DNA of 64,000 nt, taken from CAADGU01 sp964467705. Lineage in GTDB: Bacteria > Chloroflexota > Anaerolineae > Promineifilales > Promineifilaceae. The DNA lies in assembly GCA_964467705.1 (NCBI GenBank), contig CAYXUZ010000006.1, forward strand, positions 1 through 64,000. The letters are read 5' to 3'. A model generated the notes under the pieces. The model worked only from the letters and a program-made list of their open reading frames with translations, did not search any database and was not told the DNA's origin. Of the stretch, positions 15,387 through 21,602 are shown one piece after another. The position numbers and the translations under genes were made by a program. Positions within the stretch are counted from its first letter, which is position 1; each line of letters starts with the position of its first letter.

Positions 15387-17180
15387 TTATTCTTGATAAT
15401 CCCAACCAAAGTCAACTTCCAGTCTTTGTTCACCGGCGGCCAAATTGATGCCCTGACGACCTGTGCCCAGTGCAGGCCACGTCCAATTGCCGGGAATAAA
15501 CAGGTCCACGTTAGCTGGACTGAGGGCGTCTATGGCTACGCAATACAAACCTTCGTCCAGATTGGTGAAGCGATAGAGGCCATCCGCATCGGTCACGGCC
15601 GTTTGCAAAATGGCGTCGGCATCCGGCACACCGGTATCGGGGCACGCGCCTTCGGCCAGAATAACCGTCACACCAACCAGCCGTGGCTCATTGATAAGCG
15701 AACCATCACCTATAAACTGGCCGGTGTCTTCAATTTCCACACAACCCACTGAAGGCGTCCCGTCTGTTCTGATGAAACAGACATCTTCCCATACCACGCC
15801 GCCAATGGCAGCGGAATTAGGTTCGGCGGTGGGTTCGGGCACGCCGACCACAATTTGCGTCCAGATGACTTCATCTGGGAAACCATCTACCCCAAAACGC
15901 TGCCCGGTGCTGTTGGCCATGACCCAATCGCTGCGATAGGTGCCTACCGCTTCAGGGGCGGTGAAGGTCACAAATACACTCACTTCTTCACCGGGGGCGA
16001 CGGGATTTGCCAAGGGTACAGATTCAGGCGCGCCCATCTGGTCACCACCAGCGAACACCAGGCTATATCCTGTTGTCCAGGGGCACGTGCCACTGTTACG
16101 CAGCCGCCACCCTTTTTCAAATGTGTCGCTGGGGGCAATGACAGTATCATCGGGAATGCTGAGGTCAGCAATAAAGGCGATGCTGTTGGTGCAATTTGCC
16201 AGGTCTATGTCTGCTTCGGGTAAAAGGGCAAAGTCCCAGCCAAAGTTGACATCGGTTTTGATTTCGCCATCGGTCAGGGTCACGGCCGTGACATTGAGGC
16301 CGGGAAATGTCCATACGCCAGGCAACAGGCTGGCATTTTCTGTCGCTTCGGTATCAATGGAGACACAATAATCACCGGCGGTCAGACCGTCAAACACATA
16401 GTCGCCATCGGCGTCGGTGAGGGTGGTCGCCAGACCGGTGGCCGGGCAAGAACCGCTGCCCAGGCTCACCAGGATGTTGCTCAGGCCCGGTTCACCATCT
16501 TCCAAACGGCCGTTAGCCTCAAATGTGCCGTCATCTCCTACGGGCACGCAGCCAGTGGAAAGGGCAATTTGCGCCCCTGTTTCATCGGCCAGGACGGTGC
16601 AAAGATCATGCCAGACACGGCCGTTGATGATGGCGCTGGCGGAATCAGTGGGGGTGGCTGTTTCTGCGGCCAGTACGTTATCCACGTCCAATGTGAATGT
16701 TGTCGTCACCCCGTTCACATCTACCGTATATGTGCCGGCGGGCAGCCCCTCCACATCCAGAGGAACCACTTCATCAAAAGGGACCACAACTTGCGTACAG
16801 AGCATATTGGCCGGGCGGATAGTGGAAATGGTAACCACAAACGTGTTGCCTTCTTGTTCAGCGCGGCTTTGCTCGATCAGCGTGCAGCCGTCCGGCAAAT
16901 TTCCTTGTGCCCGCACGTTAATCTGGACGGGAAAGGATTCCAACACTTGTATCTCCACGCTGTCTACGGTAGCAATCCCCTGTACAGGTTCAGAGGAAAT
17001 AGCAGTAGTGGCGGTTGGTTCAAGCGTGGCGTTGGGAAGCGTATCGGTGGGAGTAGGGGGTAAATCAGTTGGTGTTTCTGGGGTGGCGGTTGCGCCCACG
17101 ATTTGATTAGCCAGATCACCACAGGCGGTTAACAAAAAAACCAGCCCAAAACTTAAAAGAACGATCAAGGTTTGTCTCAT
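15387..17180 (-). CDS. Large lipoprotein with two SdrD B-like domains and an NBR1-Ig-like domain
   Basis: A 597-residue surface lipoprotein: signal peptide and lipobox LLTAC (Cys20), a Thr/Pro linker, and a domain of unknown type to about residue 180. Two copies of a cna-B/SdrD B-like beta-sandwich follow (AIINGRVWHDLC with DADGDYVFDGLTAGDYCVSI; IGGVVWEDVCF with DADGLYRFTNLDEGLYCVAI). Between them lies an NBR1-like Ig domain (WRLRNSGTCPWTTGYSLVF). Conserved Cys pairs suggest disulfides. It is probably a surface adhesin or scaffold. It is followed by the PP2C gene. Confidence 0.85.
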   Translation of the reverse strand: MRQTLIVLLSFGLVFLLTACGDLANQIVGATATPETPTDLPPTPTDTLPNATLEPTATTAISSEPVQGIATVDSVEIQVLESFPVQINVRAQGNLPDGCTLIEQSRAEQEGNTFVVTISTIRPANMLCTQVVVPFDEVVPLDVEGLPAGTYTVDVNGVTTTFTLDVDNVLAAETATPTDSASAIINGRVWHDLCTVLADETGAQIALSTGCVPVGDDGTFEANGRLEDGEPGLSNILVSLGSGSCPATGLATTLTDADGDYVFDGLTAGDYCVSIDTEATENASLLPGVWTFPGLNVTAVTLTDGEIKTDVNFGWDFALLPEADIDLANCTNSIAFIADLSIPDDTVIAPSDTFEKGWRLRNSGTCPWTTGYSLVFAGGDQMGAPESVPLANPVAPGEEVSVFVTFTAPEAVGTYRSDWVMANSTGQRFGVDGFPDEVIWTQIVVGVPEPTAEPNSAAIGGVVWEDVCFIRTDGTPSVGCVEIEDTGQFIGDGSLINEPRLVGVTVILAEGACPDTGVPDADAILQTAVTDADGLYRFTNLDEGLYCVAIDALSPANVDLFIPGNWTWPALGTGRQGINLAAGEQRLEVDFGWDYQE

Positions 17181-17347
17181 AATCCTCTCCTCAATAAGCG
17201 GGATTATAAAGTATGCGTGGCGGCTTTACAACGAAGACGGCCGTGCCCGCAACGTTTTTTCATTTGCTGGTTGGGTTGCGCATGGCTAGAATCTTCTGGC
17301 TATGTTCTCAAATTTACTCGTTACTGTTCAATAAAAGGGGGTATTTC

Positions 17348-18430
17348 ATGTTCGATATAACAACGGCAAAACCAGGGGGGGCGTTACGGCCGTTAAGCGC
17401 CGGACAACTATTCGACCGGGCCATTCGCCTCTACCGCAATCACTTCCTCACCTTCATCGGCATCATTGCCATCTCCCAAATCCCCATTACTGTCGCCAAT
17501 ATCTTGTTATCGGTACTCGCGCCTGCTCCCGACACCTCGGCGGTGACCAGAGATGTGTTTGGGGATTCAGCATGGGTCGGGTTTTTGCAGATGACACAGG
17601 CGGCCGGTACCAGTTCTACCCTTGGCTCATTTGTGGTCAGCATTCTCAGTTGGGCATTAAGTTTGATTGGCGCAGCGGCGCTGACCCGTATGGCAGTGGA
17701 TGCTTACTTTGGCAATCCAGGTGGCATCCTTGACGGGTATCGCCGTCTGGGGGGTAGGTGGCGTTCGTTGTTGGGCGCGGTTTTCCTGGCGGGTATTGTC
17801 GGCGCTTTGTTGGGTTTTTGGACGCTCATTCCGTTGATTGGCTGGTTTACCGGGCCGGGCTTGATCTTCTTTTACGCGCTGGTGGTGGTGCCGTTTATTA
17901 CGCCGGTGGTGGTAGTGGAACGTAAAAAAGCGTCCGATGGGTTGCCCCGCGCCCTGGAACTGGCGCAGCGCCGTTTCTGGTGGTTTATTGGTTTTATGCT
18001 GCTGCTGGGAATCTTTTCGCAGGTGATTGTGACCGGCCCGGCTTTGTTGCTGGCCGGTGGCGTGTCGGCGCTCACGGGGGAGGGGCTTAGCCCGATGACT
18101 TCGGCCATTATTTTTCAGACGATCAATTTACTGCTGCGGCTGATTTATTTGCCGGTGCAACTGACCTGTGTGCTACTCATTTATCTGGATGTGCGGGTGC
18201 GCACCGAGGGGCTAGACCTGGCGCTCAAGGCGGCGATGGATGAGGAAAACCCCGACACAGCGCCGGAGCCTCTGGCGATTGTGGCCGATGCGCCGTATCC
18301 CAATCTCGGTGTTTTCCCGCGGCGCTCAGATTTGGGGCAATATTTTCTGTTTTCATTGGCGGTTTTGGGTGTGTATATGGCCTTTGTGATGGTGGTTGTA
18401 GCAATTGGTGTCTTGGTTGGTGGCTTATAA
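17348..18430 (+). CDS. Multi-pass membrane protein (glycerophosphodiesterase-membrane-domain-like)
   Basis: A 360-residue protein with about six membrane helices. The N-terminus LRPLSAGQLFDRAIRLYRNHF is characteristic of a widespread family of membrane proteins sharing the GDPD-type membrane domain. No catalytic domain is attached. ATG 17348 is preceded by AAGGGGG; the ORF can run back to 17213 without a better start. It leads a three-gene operon with the DUF4129 and DUF4350 proteins. An ACGGCCGT copy encodes LRPL at its start. Confidence 0.8.
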   Translation: MFDITTAKPGGALRPLSAGQLFDRAIRLYRNHFLTFIGIIAISQIPITVANILLSVLAPAPDTSAVTRDVFGDSAWVGFLQMTQAAGTSSTLGSFVVSILSWALSLIGAAALTRMAVDAYFGNPGGILDGYRRLGGRWRSLLGAVFLAGIVGALLGFWTLIPLIGWFTGPGLIFFYALVVVPFITPVVVVERKKASDGLPRALELAQRRFWWFIGFMLLLGIFSQVIVTGPALLLAGGVSALTGEGLSPMTSAIIFQTINLLLRLIYLPVQLTCVLLIYLDVRVRTEGLDLALKAAMDEENPDTAPEPLAIVADAPYPNLGVFPRRSDLGQYFLFSLAVLGVYMAFVMVVVAIGVLVGGL

Positions 18431-18439
18431 GGCGTACTC

Positions 18440-19408
18440 ATGGTGAAATGGTGGTTGGTTGTTCTGGTGGGGGTATTGTTCTGCCTGGCTCTTCCGGTTT
18501 CTCTGCACGCGCAATCTGAACCTGTGCCGGTGGCCGACTATTGGCAGCGGTTGGCCGATTTGCGGACGTTGGTTGCCGACCTGGCAGATGGCGGTGAAGA
18601 AGTTGACCCGCAGATATTGAATGTCGCCGCGGCCGAGTTGGAACGGATCACGGCCGTATTCCTGCCCGACGGCCGTATCCTCCCCATCCAACCCACCGCC
18701 CTCATCCACGAATTAACGGCCGAGACGCCAGACCTGCCGCGTCTGGTGCAATTGCTCGATGCATTGTTGGATGAACAGGCCGCCTGGCCGGAACCGGGTA
18801 TGCCCTATGATGCCGCAGCGTTGGCCGCCATCCTCGCCCGTGACGAATTCAACTACACCCCAGAGCCGGAAAACTTCTTGCAGCGAATGTGGCGCGACTT
18901 TAACCGCCAGCTTCAAGAACTACTGGCCCGTATTCTGGAAGTAACCGGCCTGGGCGGGGTGCTGCCTACTTTCCTCAACGTGTTTGGCGCGGTAGCCCTG
19001 GCCTTTGTCATCTACTACGCCCTGCGTGGGTTGATTGCCGATTTCAGCGCCAGTTCACAGTTGGATGAGGATGAGCTACATGGGGAACTGTTGACGGCCG
19101 ACCTGGCCTTGAAACGGGCCGAAGAACTCTCCACCGGCGGCGATTACCGCACGGCCGTGCGCTACCTCTACCTCTCCTCCCTGCTGCTGCTGGAAGAACG
19201 GGGGCTGCTGCGTTATGACCGGTCGCTGACCAACCGCGAATATCTGCGCACCCTGGCCCACCAGCCGCGCCTGGCAGCCGTGCTGCGCCAGGTGATTGAT
19301 GTCTTTGACCGCGTCTGGTACGGCTTCCAACCCATCAGCAAAGAGAGCTACGAAGTGTTTGCGCGGCAGGTAGACAGCTTGAAAGAGCAAAAGAGAGAGG
19401 AGACATGA
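18440..19408 (+). CDS. DUF4129-domain membrane protein
   Basis: A 322-residue protein: signal peptide (residues 1-25, ending HAQS), a helical extracytoplasmic region, one transmembrane helix at about 178-200 (FLNVFGAVALAFVIYYALRG), then the cytoplasmic DUF4129 domain (GGDYRTAVRYLYLSSLLLLEERGLL; VIDVFDRVWYGFQPI). DUF4129 proteins accompany DUF4350, DUF58, MoxR ATPase and transglutaminase genes. The stop overlaps the next start by 4 nt. Confidence 0.88.
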   Translation: MVKWWLVVLVGVLFCLALPVSLHAQSEPVPVADYWQRLADLRTLVADLADGGEEVDPQILNVAAAELERITAVFLPDGRILPIQPTALIHELTAETPDLPRLVQLLDALLDEQAAWPEPGMPYDAAALAAILARDEFNYTPEPENFLQRMWRDFNRQLQELLARILEVTGLGGVLPTFLNVFGAVALAFVIYYALRGLIADFSASSQLDEDELHGELLTADLALKRAEELSTGGDYRTAVRYLYLSSLLLLEERGLLRYDRSLTNREYLRTLAHQPRLAAVLRQVIDVFDRVWYGFQPISKESYEVFARQVDSLKEQKREET

Positions 19409-20559
19409 GACGCCTCTCTCGCGATTCCTGGCTGGCGCTGCTGTTGATTGTGTTGTTCACGGCCGTGACCGCCCTGGCCATCCTTCAAGAAACATTAGCC
19501 GCGCAGCAAGCGCCGCCTTTAGCCAGCTTTTCCAGCCAGCCAGATGGGGCGCGGGTGCTGTGGCTTTATCTGGAGCAGTTGGGGGTGGAGGCGCGTAACC
19601 CCACGCTGGATAATTTTACCATTTCGTCAGAGTATGATGTGATGTTGCTGCTGGCGCCACAAACGGCCGTCACCCCCCCAGAGTGGCAGGCGATAGAAGG
19701 CTGGGTAGAGCAGGGGGGCACGCTCTTTCTGGTGGGTGATGACGCCTTCACCAATCAGGCGCTCGACCATTTTGGTTTTCGCCTGAGCTATACCGGAGAT
19801 ACGGAAACGGCCGTGTTCCCCCAAACACCCTTGCTGGCCGCCCCCCCGTTGCCCGCCGACGCTGCCCTGACCACCACTTATGCCCTGCAAACGAACCGTG
19901 ATGATTTTGTGACCCACTTTGCTACGGCGGATGGTGACCCGGTGGTGGTCTCCTGGGTGCAGGGCGACGGCCGTATCCTCCTCAGCGCCAATCCGGCCCC
20001 GTTTACCAATGTGGGGCTGCAAGACCCGGCCAACGCCGGCTGGGTGCTGGGGCTGCTGAACACGGCCGGTGATCCGCAAGTCATCTTTTTTGATGAATGG
20101 CATCATGGCGTGCGGGGGGCAGTGGTGGTGACGGCCGGTAACTGGTTGCAGCGCACACCGGGCGGGCGGGCACTGCTCTATGTGGCGCTGGTGTTGTTTG
20201 TGGGCTTACTGTTGCAAGGGCGCATCTTTGGCCGCCCGCTGCCCATGCCCCACACGCTGACGCGCCGTGCGCCACTGGAATATATTGCCGGTATTGCCAA
20301 TCTCAGCCGCCGCGCCGGGCACCGCACGGCCGTACTCCAGGATTATCGCCACCGCCTGAAGCGTGAACTCGGCTTTCGCTACCGGCTGAACCCCACGCTG
20401 CCGGATGAAGAATTTGTGGCCCGACTGGCGGAGTTGGACACGGCCGTTAATCCTCAAGAACTGCTTGCCTTGCTCCACCAACTGCAAACCGCCCGCAGCG
20501 AGCATGAGATGGTGCAGGCGGCGGCAGCGGCGGCCAGCTATAACCTCCCGGAGCTTTAG
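19405..20559 (+). CDS. DUF4350-domain membrane protein
   Basis: A 384-residue protein with an N-terminal membrane helix (residues 9-30), a GATase1-like extracytoplasmic fold (ARVLWLYLEQLGVEARN; WVEQGGTLFLVGDDAF; GRILLSANPAPFTN; FFDEWHHGV) and a second helix near 255-272, followed by a cytoplasmic helical tail. Usual partners MoxR and DUF58 are absent here. The final residues NLPEL and the TAG stop lie in a 15-bp hairpin, with the stop as its loop. Six ACGGCCGT copies lie inside. Confidence 0.88.
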   Translation: MRRLSRDSWLALLLIVLFTAVTALAILQETLAAQQAPPLASFSSQPDGARVLWLYLEQLGVEARNPTLDNFTISSEYDVMLLLAPQTAVTPPEWQAIEGWVEQGGTLFLVGDDAFTNQALDHFGFRLSYTGDTETAVFPQTPLLAAPPLPADAALTTTYALQTNRDDFVTHFATADGDPVVVSWVQGDGRILLSANPAPFTNVGLQDPANAGWVLGLLNTAGDPQVIFFDEWHHGVRGAVVVTAGNWLQRTPGGRALLYVALVLFVGLLLQGRIFGRPLPMPHTLTRRAPLEYIAGIANLSRRAGHRTAVLQDYRHRLKRELGFRYRLNPTLPDEEFVARLAELDTAVNPQELLALLHQLQTARSEHEMVQAAAAAASYNLPEL

Positions 20560-20584
20560 AAGCTCCGGGAGGTTTGGCTGCTTT
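20542..20584 (+). terminator. Probable terminator: 15-bp perfect stem with the stop codon as loop
   Basis: Arms 20542-20556 and 20560-20574 are perfect complements around the triplet TAG, which is the DUF4350 stop codon. A run of five Ts ends at 20584. The convergent LuxR-DUF805 gene ends at 20585, so the hairpin may serve both strands. Confidence 0.65.
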
Positions 20585-21268
20585 TTAGATCAAATCTTCG
20601 GGTGACTTTTCGTTGGATGGCATGGCCCACAAACTCCCCACGATTATGATGCCCCCCACCGGAACCAGCAGGAACAACTGCCACCAACCGCTGTAGCCGG
20701 CATCGTTCAGGCGGCGCGTGCCGGCCGCCACCCAGGGCAGCAGCAGCACAATGAACACCGCACTGCCCAGCCCCTCACTCAGATAGGTGAACGCGGAGAC
20801 GAGCAGGAGGAGGAACAGGGTGAACCACCAGAACTCGGCGCGGGACGCACGGCCGTGAAACGTGCCAGTTTTGAGTAGGCAGGTGCGTATTGCGTGAAAG
20901 AATGTCATGCTGCTGCTTTCGTCGCCTTCGTCGTGGACATCGGATTTGAACGTGTCGGTCATTTTTGTGTCTAACTCCTTGCCGAATAATGAGACGGCTT
21001 CTCGTAATGATGTAACCCAATGTTGTGAAGCGGGTTCGTCTTCATTTTTAGCCATTTCTCCGTTGCCCACAACTGTGGAATTCCCCAGTTTTAGCACCAG
21101 TTCCACGCGGGAACCCACTTCAAACTTGTTGTAAATGTTGTTGAGATGGAATTCAACGGTGCGCTCGGAGATGTGGAGGGAGGAAGCCATTTGTTTGTTA
21201 CTTTTCCCTTCCAGCAGCAGATTAACCACTTCCCGTTCACGGCCGCTCAGGTTGTCCAATTGTGTCAT
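20585..21268 (-). CDS. LuxR-type HTH fused to DUF805 membrane domain
   Basis: A 227-residue fusion. Residues 1-65 form a LuxR/FixJ helix-turn-helix (LSGREREVVNLLLEGKSNKQ, ISERTVEFHLNNIYNKF). A charged linker follows to about 120, then a DUF805 domain (FHGRASRAEFWWFTLFLLLL, WVAAGTRRLNDAGYSGWW, two or three membrane helices). DNA binding by a membrane-anchored HTH, as in ToxR or CadC-like systems, is implied. No receiver domain, so it is not a two-component output. Its 3' end abuts the DUF4350 terminator. Confidence 0.8.
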   Translation of the reverse strand: MTQLDNLSGREREVVNLLLEGKSNKQMASSLHISERTVEFHLNNIYNKFEVGSRVELVLKLGNSTVVGNGEMAKNEDEPASQHWVTSLREAVSLFGKELDTKMTDTFKSDVHDEGDESSSMTFFHAIRTCLLKTGTFHGRASRAEFWWFTLFLLLLVSAFTYLSEGLGSAVFIVLLLPWVAAGTRRLNDAGYSGWWQLFLLVPVGGIIIVGSLWAMPSNEKSPEDLI

Positions 21269-21324
21269 GGTGTTGTTCCTTATTCAGTCACCGGGTGAGT
21301 TGTTTCCCGTATTCTATCGCAATC

Positions 21325-21380
21325 CGTGAGGCGTGATGCGTGACTCGTAATCGGTTTACGTTTCACGCATCACGGATTAC
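21325..21380. repeat. Periodic dyad repeat (7-nt units, CGTGATG type)
   Basis: Eight heptamers in register: CGTGAGG, CGTGATG, CGTGACT, CGTAATC, then GGTTTAC, GTTTCAC, GCATCAC and GGATTAC. The halves are reverse complements unit by unit. This is the clearest 4+4 example in the window. Confidence 0.85.
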
Positions 21381-21416
21381 TTCGTACCGGCGCAAAATGT
21401 GCGCCAAAAGCGTAAA

Positions 21417-21489
21417 AAGATCAAAGATTACGCAGATTTCGCAGATGGTGGAGAAAAATCTGCGTCATCTGCGAAATCTTTGATTATTT
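21417..21489. repeat. Periodic dyad repeat (9-nt units, GATTACGCA type)
   Basis: Forward nonamers such as TTACGCAGA and TTTCGCAGA (21427-21445) are mirrored by TCTGCGTCA and TCTGCGAAA (21459-21476). The long arms flank a short purine-rich loop. Similar GATTACGCAGATTTCGCAGA sequences are known to me as intergenic repeats in other bacteria. Confidence 0.7.
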
Positions 21490-21507
21490 TGGTTGTGGCT
21501 CCGCCAC

Positions 21508-21542
21508 GTTACGGATTACGCATCACGGATTACGGATTACGT
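21508..21542. repeat. Heptamer array (ATTACGG type)
   Basis: Five heptamers: GTTACGG, ATTACGC, ATCACGG, ATTACGG, ATTACGT. It is one-sided, matching the reverse half of 21325-21380. The whole 21269-21602 gap (334 nt) consists mainly of these arrays plus a small GTGGC-TCC-GCCAC hairpin at about 21495; no gene is visible in it. Confidence 0.7.
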
Positions 21543-21602
21543 TTTGCCCCCGAATGCTAACGGGTTACAATTTACCAAATCGCCAGACAACTGATCAACA
21601 CT

